Positions 9,701 to 17,320 of a stretch of DNA of 64,000 nucleotides are shown piece by piece (positions within the stretch are counted from its first letter, which is position 1; the number at the start of each line of letters is the position of its first letter). Origin of the DNA: Shewanella sp. MR-4 (GTDB lineage: Bacteria > Pseudomonadota > Gammaproteobacteria > Enterobacterales > Shewanellaceae). The position numbers and the translations under genes are program-made. The DNA lies in assembly GCF_000014685.1 (NCBI RefSeq), contig NC_008321.1, forward strand, positions 496,001 through 560,000. The letters are read 5' to 3'. Below the pieces are notes generated by a model. It saw only the letters and a program-made list of their open reading frames with translations. It was not told the DNA's origin and ran no database searches.

Positions 9701-9943
9701 ATCCAGTACGAAACCGTTGTCGGCTTGAACGCTAAAGCTGGCACTTTTACCCGCATCGACCTTTTGGCTGCTAGGGATGAGCTTACCACCCAAGACTGAA
9801 CTGGTACTCGCTGTATATTGAGTCACCACAGGAGGTTGGACTGGCGGCTCCGGCGGGGGTGTTGTGCTACCCGTGTCCTCTGAGCCTCCGCCACAACCCG
9901 CGAGTATCAAGGCGATGGCGGCAGAAATGAGTCTAATCTCCAT
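6722..9943 (-). CDS. Lipoprotein zinc metalloprotease, M60/ImpA (AcfD/SslE-like) family
   Basis: This is a large secreted or surface lipoprotein protease. It opens with a short signal ending ALILAGC (lipobox, Cys16) and a GGGSEDTGSTTPPPEPPVQPP linker. An InlB-type repeat of about 75 residues follows (cysteine-containing, GGKLIPSSQKVDAGKSASF), then an N-terminal domain with a sugar-binding-like look. The catalytic domain contains HELGH at residues 785-789 with a Gly-rich GWGDN lead. At 1073 residues it fits ImpA-family proteases that act on glycosylated proteins such as mucins in characterised members. Substrate here is unknown. An AAGGA site precedes the ATG. It is monocistronic, with its own terminator. 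Confidence 0.85.
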   Translation of the reverse strand: MEIRLISAAIALILAGCGGGSEDTGSTTPPPEPPVQPPVVTQYTASTSSVLGGKLIPSSQKVDAGKSASFSVQADNGFVLDSISGCGGALTALTYITATISADCTITPSFISNAENAIRHQDHTLASANELIDFSTTELANIETARKTQITELYQGVGNSISWHPTHDSITFSSFMPENTFTLLPSNVDGSGASAVRGLVMAGEQQGQRYAAMGGNLFAVNNSDQSDKLLKNLIGWLTKGGDQQNGLSIVTAQMPSRADSWYFPHNEGIRTWLSKYYPDPHSINDANSCDYTALASCIDTLKPDLIVISDIDRDNLGYAGIQAAITKAKAAGIPLLLSNYRREQSAMLSPLYLEMGLSTAGNYWSKLNANNLSVSTILAEDKTLADVETLLANLREQRFDTQVLNDCGGNYLSCNGSAFVEAFKAGADWYRSNAETLDNNDIDAFNSPNFSLMKAGLLLADKYRSEIDYPIAYSESAQWQQALFADWTVSYARAHNLAQPDLGEYVTDKTNLSKGSNAHYAYPATVSERKSITVPYSGQWTTTGWYALPGQTITLNRLDNTEANVEIKLNYHRRNTNRAYEQKVYRAPLELTQQRLKLAKGQSLEFSTPYGGPIYLYISGGEGALSVDVQAKNVAKHPSIMDFSNPAEITAFNDKIQNTELPHVDLRTDGAEQHLRRDRFMNAIGGKIPDVNALLKSIVEDHINSVYTLAGLKIQGKSLSESLPSDVLASCQALFGADCTDASLHTRSIIQHANYDQNAHCGSGCSGNPWDAAWNISPTGWGDNHELGHNLQTNRLNVQYATAANRDNWAGYGSRAGENSNNIFPYVVLWKTHYLRDGNTSSITDGHMNHKDLFYVFMSDAAGTTDTSGKRVVFGANCKVLDVGEDRYTAPWASNAYAIHNGYRMAFYIQMALKAHGMTLNDGTSLSNGFNIFTLLYQHSRIFGKYANSASDWEANRSKLGFELFPYEGHSVYGGKTVRDIPGNDFMLVSLSKLTGKDWRSHFDMLGLRYSSLAAAQVAANASQGAVPMGMYELETDLPPANMSQGLSFIPLSVSDGSTLWKGVGSPSQCAKP

Positions 9944-10082
9944 GGAGAATCCTTAGCATTTGTAGGTAGTTAACATTTGCGTAGCATTGTATAGGAATAA
10001 TGCGGGTGAAAGTAGGTTTTGATTACTTAAAGTTGATATAAATCATTAACTTAAATTTGGCGTCCGTCAAATTTAAGGCATA

Positions 10083-10110
10083 AAAAAACCGGCACATGGC
10101 CGGTTTTTTT
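10083..10110. terminator. purD terminator
   Basis: The stem AACCGGC-ACATG-GCCGGTT is bordered by seven As and seven Ts, 15 bases after the purD stop. It works in either direction. Confidence 0.92.
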
Positions 10111-10124
10111 AAATGAATTGAAGC

Positions 10125-11423
10125 TTAGCCCTGTTGTTCGCGGGCAATGGCGCGATAGCCGATATCGGTACGGAAATACACGTCGTCCCAGTGGATTTCA
10201 TCAACCAGCAGATAAGCGGCTTTTTGTGCTTCGGTCACAGTGTGTCCTAGGGCTGTAGCGCATAGTACGCGGCCGCCGTTAGTGACCACATGGCCGTCTT
10301 TCATCTCAGTTCCCGCGTGGAAGACTTTGGCATCGTGATTACCTAGGCTTAAACCTTGGATCACATCGCCCTTGCGGTATTCATCTGGGTAACCGCCAGC
10401 GGCTAATACAACACCGACTGCGGCGCGAGCATCGTACTCGGCAGTCACTTTATCCAGCTCACTACGGGTCGCGGCTAAACACAGCTCAACCAGATCTGAC
10501 TTGAGGCGCATCATAATAGGTTGGGTTTCTGGGTCGCCAAAGCGGCAGTTGTATTCCAGTACTTTGGCGCTGCCGTCTGGTGCGATCATCAGACCCGCAT
10601 ACAGGAAGCCAGTGTAAACATTACCTTCAGCCGCCATGCCATCCACGGTTGGGCGAATAACGTTAGCGATTGTCCAATCGTGCACGCTTTGGGTGACCAC
10701 GGGCGCTGGTGAGTAAGCGCCCATGCCGCCAGTGTTTGGACCGTGGTCGGCATTATCACGGGCTTTATGGTCTTGGCTGGTCGCCATGGCGAGGATGTTT
10801 TTACCATCGACCATGACGATAAAGCTGGCTTCTTCACCTTTTAAGAATTCTTCGATAACCACGCGAGAACCTGCATCGCCAAACTTGTTGCCCGCGAGCA
10901 TATCTTCGATGGCGGCATCGGCTTCAGCTTGATCTTGGGCGATGATCACGCCTTTACCTGCGGCTAAACCGTCGGCCTTGATTACGACTGGATAACCTGT
11001 CTTGCCCGTTAGTTCACGCACGAAGGCTTTAGCATCTTGGATTTCGGTACAGTTTTTATAACCCGCTGTTGGGATATTGTGGCGTGCTAAGAAGTCCTTA
11101 GTGAACGCCTTAGAGCCTTCTAACTGTGCTGCCGCTTTGGTTGGGCCGAAAATGGGTAGACCCGCAGCGTTAAAGGCATCGACCACGCCCAATACCAGCG
11201 GCGCTTCCGGGCCAACGATGGTGAGTTCGATCTGATTGGTTTGCGCAAAATCGAGCAGGGCAGGAATGTCCGTCGCGCTGATGTTGAGGTTTTCTAACTT
11301 CGGCTCGAGGGCTGTGCCCGCGTTACCCGGAGCAACATAAACCAGCTCTACCTGTGGGGATTGTGCCGCTTTCCAAGCTAGGGCATGTTCGCGGCCGCCG
11401 CCACCAATAACTAATACTTTCAT
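10125..11423 (-). CDS. purD: Phosphoribosylamine-glycine ligase (GAR synthetase)
   Basis: PurD joins glycine to 5-phosphoribosylamine using ATP, the second step of purine synthesis, in the cytosol. The 432 residues begin MKVLVIGGGGREHALAWK, the N-domain nucleotide-fold start of the family, followed by the ATP-grasp core with KADGLAAGKGVIIA (residues 149-162) and the GPNTGGMGAYSPAP signature. The metal and ATP residues sit in LEYNCRFGDPETQ. The length matches E. coli PurD. It is the second gene of a purHD operon, 105 bases after purH, with a hairpin in the gap. Confidence 0.98.
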   Translation of the reverse strand: MKVLVIGGGGREHALAWKAAQSPQVELVYVAPGNAGTALEPKLENLNISATDIPALLDFAQTNQIELTIVGPEAPLVLGVVDAFNAAGLPIFGPTKAAAQLEGSKAFTKDFLARHNIPTAGYKNCTEIQDAKAFVRELTGKTGYPVVIKADGLAAGKGVIIAQDQAEADAAIEDMLAGNKFGDAGSRVVIEEFLKGEEASFIVMVDGKNILAMATSQDHKARDNADHGPNTGGMGAYSPAPVVTQSVHDWTIANVIRPTVDGMAAEGNVYTGFLYAGLMIAPDGSAKVLEYNCRFGDPETQPIMMRLKSDLVELCLAATRSELDKVTAEYDARAAVGVVLAAGGYPDEYRKGDVIQGLSLGNHDAKVFHAGTEMKDGHVVTNGGRVLCATALGHTVTEAQKAAYLLVDEIHWDDVYFRTDIGYRAIAREQQG

Positions 11424-11493
11424 GTTAAGTCATCCCTTTGAGTTTTAAATTCTTGTGGTTAGATTTTTAGCGCTACAGAGTGCGATAAACGAA

Positions 11494-11520
11494 ACAGCCA
11501 GCACATGGCGTGCTGGCTGT
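11494..11520 (-). terminator. Hairpin between purH and purD (attenuator or stabiliser)
   Basis: An 11-bp perfect stem (ACAGCCAGCAC and complement) with a 5-nt loop; on the minus strand it is followed by TTTCGTTTAT, a poor T-run. It may end part of the purH transcripts or protect mRNA ends rather than fully terminate, since purD lacks another obvious promoter. Confidence 0.55.
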
Positions 11521-11528
11521 AGGTGGCA

Positions 11529-13127
11529 TTAGTGACGGAAGTGGCGCATGCCCGTCATTACCATGGCCATGCCGTGCTCGTCGGCTGCGGCGATGATTTC
11601 AGCATCGCGCATTGAGCCACCTGGCTGGATGATGCAGCTGATGCCCGCCGCCGCTGCGGCATCGATACCGTCGCGGAATGGGAAGAAGGCATCGGACGCC
11701 ATCACAGAGTTAACCACTTCTAACCCTTCATCGGCCGCCTTGATACCCGCAATTTTAGCGCTGTAGACGCGGCTCATTTGGCCTGCGCCGACACCGATGG
11801 TCATACCGTCTTTAGCGTAAACAATGGCGTTAGATTTAACGAACTTAGCCACTTTCCAGCAGAACATTAAGTCCTTCAGCTCGCTCTCGGTCGGTTGACG
11901 CTTAGTCACGACTTTAATGTCATCTAAGCCAACCATGCCTTGGTCGCGGTCTTGTACCAGCAGACCACCGTTCACGCGCTTATAGTCTAAGGTCTTGGTC
12001 TTAGTATCCCATTGACCACACTCTAACAGACGCACGTTGGTTTTCTTGGCCACTACATCGCGGGCACCTTGGCTCACGACTGGCGCAATAATCACTTCAA
12101 CGAATTGACGCTCAACAATAGCGCTAGCGGTTGCTGCATCTAACTCGCCGTTGAAGGCGATAATGCCACCGAAGGCTGACGTTGGGTCAGTTTGATAGGC
12201 GCGGTTATAGGCATCGAGCAGATCTTTACCCAGTGCAACACCACATGGGTTAGCGTGTTTAACGATAACGCAAGCGGGTTCGCTGAACTCTTTTACGCAC
12301 TCAAGGGCGGCATCGGTATCGGCGATGTTGTTGTAAGACAGTGCCTTACCTTGCAGTTGAACTGCAGTTGCGACTGAGGCTTCGTCGATCTTAGTGTCAA
12401 CATAGAAGGCTGCAGTTTGGTGGCTGTTTTCACCGTAACGCAGATCTTGCTTCTTCACTAATTGAGTGTTGAAGGTGCGTGGGAACTTAGAATCTTCGAA
12501 GCACTCATCAGTGCTATGCGCAGGAACCATAGTGCCGAAATAGTTGGCGATCATGCCATCGTAACCGGCAGTGTGTTCGAAGGCGGCAATCGCTAAATCG
12601 AAACGGGTCGCGTGAGTCGTGCTGCCATTGTTGGCGGCCATTTCGGCTAATACGCGATCATAATCGGCGGCATTAACAACGATAGTCACATCTTTATGGT
12701 TTTTCGCCGCAGCGCGCACCATAGTCGGGCCACCGATGTCGATGTTTTCAATCGCATCTTCTAAGGTGCAACCGGCTTTAGCAACAGTATCGGCAAAAGG
12801 GTAGAGGTTAACCGCAACCAGATCGATTGCATTGATGTTGTTGGCAGCCATGACATTTTCATCAAGACCGCGACGCGCCAAAATGCCGCCATGCACTTTC
12901 GGGTGCAGGGTTTTAACGCGACCATCCATGATCTCAGGGTGTCCTGTATAGTCAGATACTTCGATAACAGGCACGCCGTTATCCGCTAACAGGCGAGCGG
13001 TGCCGCCAGTTGACAGCAGTTCAACGCCTTGGGCGTGTAATGCTTTGGCGAATTCGAGAATTCCGGTTTTATCTGAAACGCTTAACAGCGCGCGACGAAT
13101 GGGTCTGGCATTATTTGCAACAGTCAT
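11529..13127 (-). CDS. purH: Bifunctional AICAR transformylase/IMP cyclohydrolase
   Basis: PurH catalyses the last two steps of IMP synthesis, formyl transfer to AICAR and ring closure. The protein of 532 residues opens with RRALLSVSDKTGILEFAKAL (IMP cyclohydrolase domain, about 1-200) and STGGTARLLADNGV, and the larger transformylase domain carries KHANPCGVALG with the catalytic Lys-His pair, TSAFGGIIAFN, and the C-terminal SDAFFPFRDGIDAAA. It is first in a purHD operon on the minus strand. I looked for a PurR-like palindrome in the 337-base gap to zntR and did not find a clear one. Confidence 0.98.
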   Translation of the reverse strand: MTVANNARPIRRALLSVSDKTGILEFAKALHAQGVELLSTGGTARLLADNGVPVIEVSDYTGHPEIMDGRVKTLHPKVHGGILARRGLDENVMAANNINAIDLVAVNLYPFADTVAKAGCTLEDAIENIDIGGPTMVRAAAKNHKDVTIVVNAADYDRVLAEMAANNGSTTHATRFDLAIAAFEHTAGYDGMIANYFGTMVPAHSTDECFEDSKFPRTFNTQLVKKQDLRYGENSHQTAAFYVDTKIDEASVATAVQLQGKALSYNNIADTDAALECVKEFSEPACVIVKHANPCGVALGKDLLDAYNRAYQTDPTSAFGGIIAFNGELDAATASAIVERQFVEVIIAPVVSQGARDVVAKKTNVRLLECGQWDTKTKTLDYKRVNGGLLVQDRDQGMVGLDDIKVVTKRQPTESELKDLMFCWKVAKFVKSNAIVYAKDGMTIGVGAGQMSRVYSAKIAGIKAADEGLEVVNSVMASDAFFPFRDGIDAAAAAGISCIIQPGGSMRDAEIIAAADEHGMAMVMTGMRHFRH

Positions 13128-13366
13128 TTGGGTACAGGGTCCAGTTATTTTAGTTTCAAGGATCTTTCGGAAAACAGAACAACTTCTATCTGATTCTGCT
13201 TTCCAAAAGCCCCTTGGTCCTACTTATATTTTTTGTCCCAACGTCAGGCGCGCGTATTCTACCGTAAAACGGGATTTACGGGTGTTTTTTCTGCGCGATT
13301 TCACAATATTGATATCAGAACAAAGTGGAATGATTTGGGGGTCAAGTGTAAATTTCAAAATAGCCC

Positions 13367-13398
13367 TTGACCTTGGAGTAGGCTCTAAGGTTTATACT
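13367..13398 (+). promoter_or_regulatory. MerR-type (ZntR) promoter with 20-bp spacer and dyad operator
   Basis: The -35 TTGACC (13367-13372) and -10 TATACT (13393-13398) are separated by exactly 20 bp instead of 17. A dyad, ACCTTGGAGT-AGGCTCTAAGGT (13370-13391), fills the spacer. This stretched geometry is the hallmark of promoters that MerR-family activators untwist on binding metal. The dyad's core GGAG...CTC resembles ZntR operators. It should control the zntR-permease pair by autoregulation. Confidence 0.8.
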
Positions 13399-13464
13399 CG
13401 CTCCATCATATTGATTGTCAGTGTTGCTTGAGGTGATTCCAGTGATGCTGCAAAGGATAGCACT

Positions 13465-13938
13465 ATGTACCGAATTGGTGAGTTAGCCGATTTATGTGAG
13501 GTTAAGGCCGATACCCTCAGATTCTATGAGAAGCACGGTCTGCTTTCGCCTTCGAGCCGCACCGACTCTGGCTATCGGGTCTATACCGATGCCGATGCCG
13601 CGCGGCTGCGTTTTATTCTGCGGGCGAAGGCGGTAGGTTTTAGCTTGAGTGAAATTAGCGAGCTGCTTTCAATCGAGTTGGATAAATCCAATTGGGCCTG
13701 TGCCGATGTGAAGGGCATGGTCGACGTCAAGTTGGCTCAGGTGCAGACTAAGATTGCCGAGTTACTGCATTTTCAAACCAGTTTGCAAAAACTGTCGGAT
13801 GCCTGCTGCGGCGGGCCGCGTAGCGCCGAACATTGCTCGATTTTAGAAGCGCTGGAGTCGAGTACAGAGCGAGTGCGTGTGGAGCACGACCACGGCCAAA
13901 CTCCAGATGCGACAACCCTAGATAAGTCAGGGAATTAA
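13465..13938 (+). CDS. zntR: Zn(II)-responsive MerR-family regulator
   Basis: This cytosolic activator of metal-export genes has a winged helix at residues 1-70 (MYRIGELADLCEV, then TLRFYEKHGLL and SGYRVYTDAD), a dimerisation helix, and a metal loop. Cysteines expected for ZntR are visible at WACADVK (about residue 79), ACCGG (about 113-114) and HCSILEALE (about 124). It is closest to E. coli ZntR (141 residues) with a longer tail rich in His and Asp that could add a metal site. AAAGGA lies seven bases before the ATG. It sits three bases upstream of the permease, so the two are translated together from the MerR-type promoter. Confidence 0.9.
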   Translation: MYRIGELADLCEVKADTLRFYEKHGLLSPSSRTDSGYRVYTDADAARLRFILRAKAVGFSLSEISELLSIELDKSNWACADVKGMVDVKLAQVQTKIAELLHFQTSLQKLSDACCGGPRSAEHCSILEALESSTERVRVEHDHGQTPDATTLDKSGN

Positions 13939-13940
13939 CT

Positions 13941-15431
13941 ATGTTATTGAAGAATTTTATCGATCTGTTTTTAGATTCCGCCCCTTGGCTGTTGCTCGGC
14001 TTGATTCTGGCGGGCCTACTCAAAGTGTTTGTGCCCATGGCTTGGATGCAAAAGCAGCTCGGCGGGCATGGCTTTAAAACCGTGGTGAAGGCGGCGTTAT
14101 TGGGCGCGCCATTACCTCTGTGTTCCTGCGGGGTGATCCCCGCGGCCGTTGGGCTGCGCCGCTCTGGGGCATCTAAAGCGGCAACCACCTCCTTTTTAGT
14201 TTCCACCCCTGAAACTGGGGTCGACTCTGTAACGGTTTCTTACGTTTTGCTCGGCCCTTTTATGGCGATAGTACGGCCGATTGCGGCGATCACTAGTGCT
14301 ATTGTTGCGGGCCTTTTAGTGGGGCGAGATGATGACGATGGCAAACCTGCTGCTAAGGCCGAGGCCCTGTTAGACAAGGCTCAGTCAGACAAGGCATTCG
14401 CTAGCACTGCGCCTGTCGCTTCATGTTGTGCTTCAAAATCCCCGTCGGCAGAGAAAGTGCTCAAAGCCGAAGCGGTAAAAAGCTGCTGCGCATCGACTAA
14501 GGCGCCCGCAATCACGCCAGTTAAATCTTCCTGCTGCGGCAGTGATAACGCGAAAGCGCCAGCAACCGAGCCGAAAATCAAAATGACGCCGATGGCTACG
14601 CCAAGTCTAATGGCTGCTGGCGGCCCAAGTATGGGCACTGTCGGTATGGTTAATGCGGCTAAAGTCAGTGCGGTCAAGGTTGAAAATGCAGGTTCATGCT
14701 GTGGTACTCAAACCGCTGCGCCTGAAAAAATAGTCGTAGTGAAGAAGGGCGCTTGTTGTGGTAGCTCAAGCGCGAAAACGGCAGATAGCCATCAAGCCGA
14801 AGGCGAGAGCTGCTGCGCATCTACACAGGATATGGCGACCGAGCTTAAGTCTGAATCTGTGATTGCACGAGTAGGCATAGGTCTTAAATATGCGGCGACG
14901 GATCTGGTGCGTGACACTACACTCTGGTTGCTGGTGGGCTTATTCTTCGCAGCCATAGTGCAAACCTATGTTCCAGCAGACTTTTTAGCTAAGTGGGGCG
15001 ATGGATTGCTGGCCATGCTGGTAATGGTGCTAGTGTCTGTGCCTATGTATATCTGCGCCACGGCTTCGACGCCGATTGCCGCCGGCTTGCTACTGGCGGG
15101 TGTCTCCCCTGGTGCCGTGCTGGTATTTATGATGGCAGGTCCTGCAACCAATATCGCGACTTTAGGCGTGGTGACTAAGGAGCTGGGTAAGCGCGCGCTC
15201 TATGGCTATCTTGGGGGCGTCTTGGGGGTTGCCTTAGTCGCTGGCGCTTTGGTGAATTATCTGGTCGCCACCTTTGGTTTTGAGGTGATGCCACAGATTG
15301 GTGAGCAGCACCAGATGTTACCCGAGTGGTTAGTTGCGACCTCAGGCATAGTGCTCGCATTGCTGATGGCGAAAGTGGTATTCGAGAAAATCCCCCGTAG
15401 TTGGCTGCGCCGTAGCGACTGCTGCTCATAG
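13941..15431 (+). CDS. SO_permease-family (ArsP/UPF0718-like) membrane permease with cysteine-pair linker
   Basis: This inner-membrane permease has four or more helices on each side of a cytosolic linker of roughly 180 residues. The N-half shows PLCSCGVIPAAVGLRRSG (Cys61, Cys63), typical of the family, and the C-half MYICATASTPIAAGLLLAG and GPATNI. The linker (130-310) has six CC pairs (162, 182, 198, 253, 272, 291) in CCAS/CCGS/CCGT contexts, with a seventh at the C-terminus (494-495). It is co-transcribed with zntR, which is the usual partner of a Zn exporter, so I infer export or trafficking of zinc or another soft metal. Family members handle organoarsenicals or unknown substrates. Confidence 0.85.
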   Translation: MLLKNFIDLFLDSAPWLLLGLILAGLLKVFVPMAWMQKQLGGHGFKTVVKAALLGAPLPLCSCGVIPAAVGLRRSGASKAATTSFLVSTPETGVDSVTVSYVLLGPFMAIVRPIAAITSAIVAGLLVGRDDDDGKPAAKAEALLDKAQSDKAFASTAPVASCCASKSPSAEKVLKAEAVKSCCASTKAPAITPVKSSCCGSDNAKAPATEPKIKMTPMATPSLMAAGGPSMGTVGMVNAAKVSAVKVENAGSCCGTQTAAPEKIVVVKKGACCGSSSAKTADSHQAEGESCCASTQDMATELKSESVIARVGIGLKYAATDLVRDTTLWLLVGLFFAAIVQTYVPADFLAKWGDGLLAMLVMVLVSVPMYICATASTPIAAGLLLAGVSPGAVLVFMMAGPATNIATLGVVTKELGKRALYGYLGGVLGVALVAGALVNYLVATFGFEVMPQIGEQHQMLPEWLVATSGIVLALLMAKVVFEKIPRSWLRRSDCCS

Positions 15432-15445
15432 TGCTAACGCTAACT

Positions 15446-15476
15446 AAAAATCCCCAGCAATGACTGGGGATTTTTT
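15446..15476. terminator. Terminator after the zntR-permease operon
   Basis: The stem TCCCCAG-CAATGA-CTGGGGA lies between an A-run and a six-T run, 15 bases after the permease stop. It can also serve the converging SPFH gene. Confidence 0.9.
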
Positions 15477-15537
15477 ATTATGACACTTTAATGGTGCTGC
15501 TCACGCGGCAGAGCGACGCGTGATGCTCAGTCGTTTA

Positions 15538-16425
15538 TTAGTTCGACTTTTTAGCATCGATAAAGGGCAGGGTGCCCGTTGGCAGCACTGTGGTGGGCAG
15601 CTTGCCGTCCCATTTCTCTGCCTTGGTCAGTTCGACGAGGTTTTGATTTTGTGCCAGAGCTTCGGCGCGGCTCTTAATGGCAGACGCCTCTGCATCCCCT
15701 TTGATCCTAATACTCTCGGCCTCGGCCTTAGCGCGGGCGAGTTGCGAGTCGGCTTCCGCCTGCGCTTGGGTCACGGCGATTTGTGCGCTGACTCTTTCTT
15801 TCTCGAGGTTTTGCAGCTGGGTTTGTACCTCAACTTCGGCGCGCATTCTGTCTTCTACCGACTTTTCGTAGGCATTAGAGAAATCGATATTTTCAATCTG
15901 CACTGAGGTGATTTCGATGGGGCCTTTGACCGAATGAGTGATGGCGTTTGTCACATCGATACCGAATTTGATCCGCTCCTGCACGACCGAAATTGCTGTG
16001 TATTTACCAAAAATGTTCTCAACTTGCGTTGGCACTTGGCGGTCGAGTAGGCGAGCCACCATGGCATCGATACTCTTAAAGTTGGCATAGACCTCTTCGA
16101 CACGATCCGGCGGCACATTGAAGGTGACTGAGGCATTGAGTGTCGCGGGTTGCTGATCGCGGCTATAGGCTTGCAATGAGCTATAGCTGGTGGTGTGGGT
16201 TTGAGTGGATATCTTCACTACTGTATCGAACAGCGGCATTTTAAAACCCAGTCCTGGTTCGGCGGTGCCGATGATCTTACCGTTACGCAAAATCACCCCG
16301 CGCTCACCTTGGTCGACCGTGTACCAACTGCCAAAAAGCGAGATGAAGATAATGAGTAAAATCACCAGGGGGATGATTTTAGAGAGGCCAATGGAGCTTG
16401 GCAGGTTGAGTTCATTTTTTATCAT
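15538..16425 (-). CDS. SPFH/prohibitin-family membrane protein
   Basis: This is a membrane-anchored scaffold of the stomatin/prohibitin/HflC superfamily. One N-terminal helix lies at residues 16-33 (IIPLVILLIIFISLFGSWYTV), followed by the SPFH domain beginning VDQGERGVILRNGKI and, from residue 190, a long charged coiled coil rich in Ala, Glu and Gln (AEADSQLARAKAEAES). The 295 residues fit the prohibitin-like group rather than FtsH partners HflK/HflC, and no hfl or ftsH gene is adjacent. The role in bacteria is usually given as membrane-domain organisation or protease regulation. AAGGAAGCGAC precedes the ATG. It is monocistronic. Confidence 0.9.
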   Translation of the reverse strand: MIKNELNLPSSIGLSKIIPLVILLIIFISLFGSWYTVDQGERGVILRNGKIIGTAEPGLGFKMPLFDTVVKISTQTHTTSYSSLQAYSRDQQPATLNASVTFNVPPDRVEEVYANFKSIDAMVARLLDRQVPTQVENIFGKYTAISVVQERIKFGIDVTNAITHSVKGPIEITSVQIENIDFSNAYEKSVEDRMRAEVEVQTQLQNLEKERVSAQIAVTQAQAEADSQLARAKAEAESIRIKGDAEASAIKSRAEALAQNQNLVELTKAEKWDGKLPTTVLPTGTLPFIDAKKSN

Positions 16426-16765
16426 GTCGCTTCCTTTGCTGATATGTTGCGATGGCGGAATTTATTGGGGCGAAATACGGTTTAATTTTAAACACTTGGC
16501 GTTACATCTAGCGTCAAAATGTATCTTAATGGTTAACGGGTGGCAATAAGACTGTATCGAGTTTTCCTATGTGTGACCCAGATGTCATTGCTTATGCTTA
16601 CAGTGTAAATGTTATTGCGAACTATTCTCACCAAGGTTAGAGTCCCGAAATTAACTCAATTTCTATCATTTCGCCCCGTTTTTGTTTGGTGAAAATCAGG
16701 CGCAAAGCGGTAGATTTCAGTGGGTTTAATTGTGCTAACACTTTGTCGTGAGAGGATAAATCCCC
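16426..16765. other. Intergenic region upstream of the PepSY operon
   Basis: This is 340 bases between divergent genes. I see no gene. The only readable signal is a possible Fur site at 16616-16630 (listed separately). Confidence 0.6.
16616..16630. promoter_or_regulatory. Possible Fur box upstream of the PepSY operon
   Basis: On the minus strand the site reads TGAGAAT-A-GTTCGCA, against the 7-1-7 Fur consensus TGATAAT-N-ATTATCA: six of seven matches in the left arm but only about four in the right. Location about 135 bases before an iron-uptake-associated gene set makes it worth testing. Confidence 0.35.
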
Positions 16766-17020
16766 GTGTTGCAACTCATCTTTTTGTTGTCGACACTGAT
16801 GGCTTGCCTGTTGTGTTATCTGAGCAATAAGCAACAAAGACTATTAACCTGCCCCCTTCCTAAGCGGCCATGGCGGTTACTCGCCTATGGGCTTGCCCTC
16901 GCTAGCTTGATTGGTTGGCTGAGTCTGTTCACCTTCAGTGCCGCAATGTTTCTCTGGATAGCCCTGTTGATGTTGCTCTCGGGCTTAGTGCCTTTTATCT
17001 CTCTTATCGGTCGGAAATAA
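16766..17020 (+). CDS. DUF3325-like small membrane protein
   Basis: This 84-residue inner-membrane protein starts at GTG (AGAGGA nine bases upstream) and has three hydrophobic segments: LIFLLSTLMACLLCYL, LLAYGLALASLIGWLSLF and MFLWIALLMLLSGLVPFISL. The pattern, a short basic loop followed by PKRPWRLLAY, resembles DUF3325 proteins that accompany PepSY transmembrane proteins and TonB receptors in iron-regulated operons; assignment is by resemblance only. It is the first of three overlapping-style genes with gaps of three and six bases. Confidence 0.65.
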   Translation: MLQLIFLLSTLMACLLCYLSNKQQRLLTCPLPKRPWRLLAYGLALASLIGWLSLFTFSAAMFLWIALLMLLSGLVPFISLIGRK

Positions 17021-17023
17021 GCC

Positions 17024-17314
17024 ATGACGCGTTTAGCAGAAAAGGACAAGTTACAACCCGACTGGTGGACTAAGTCACTGGCAGGGTTAGTGTTAGGTTT
17101 TACTTTAGCCCTAGGGCTAGTGGGATTATTTGCCTGGTTTGGTCCGGGCGGAATCGATGCCGACACTAAGGTGCAGGTCAATATGTGGTTGATCGCACCC
17201 ATTTGGTTATCTGTCTTAAGTTTGAGTTTTCTCTTTAAAACAGGACTCAGGGCCATTGGCTATTTAGGCCTGTTTAACGTTTTGACTTATATAGTTTTAT
17301 ATACCTTTAGGTGA
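17024..17314 (+). CDS. Small membrane protein of the PepSY operon (DUF3649-like?)
   Basis: This protein of 96 residues has a charged N-terminus (MTRLAEKDKLQPDWW) and three hydrophobic stretches, at about 20-40, 53-70 and 78-94. I cannot name the family with certainty; similar small membrane proteins such as DUF3649 sit in the same place in siderophore and heme uptake operons of other proteobacteria. It lies three bases after the first gene and six before the PepSY gene, so the three are one transcription unit. Confidence 0.65.
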   Translation: MTRLAEKDKLQPDWWTKSLAGLVLGFTLALGLVGLFAWFGPGGIDADTKVQVNMWLIAPIWLSVLSLSFLFKTGLRAIGYLGLFNVLTYIVLYTFR

Positions 17315-17320
17315 TAAGGG

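Noticed and set aside
13128..13366. A PurR operator upstream of purH
   Set aside because: No good ACGCAAACGTTTGCGT-like palindrome was found in the gap to zntR.
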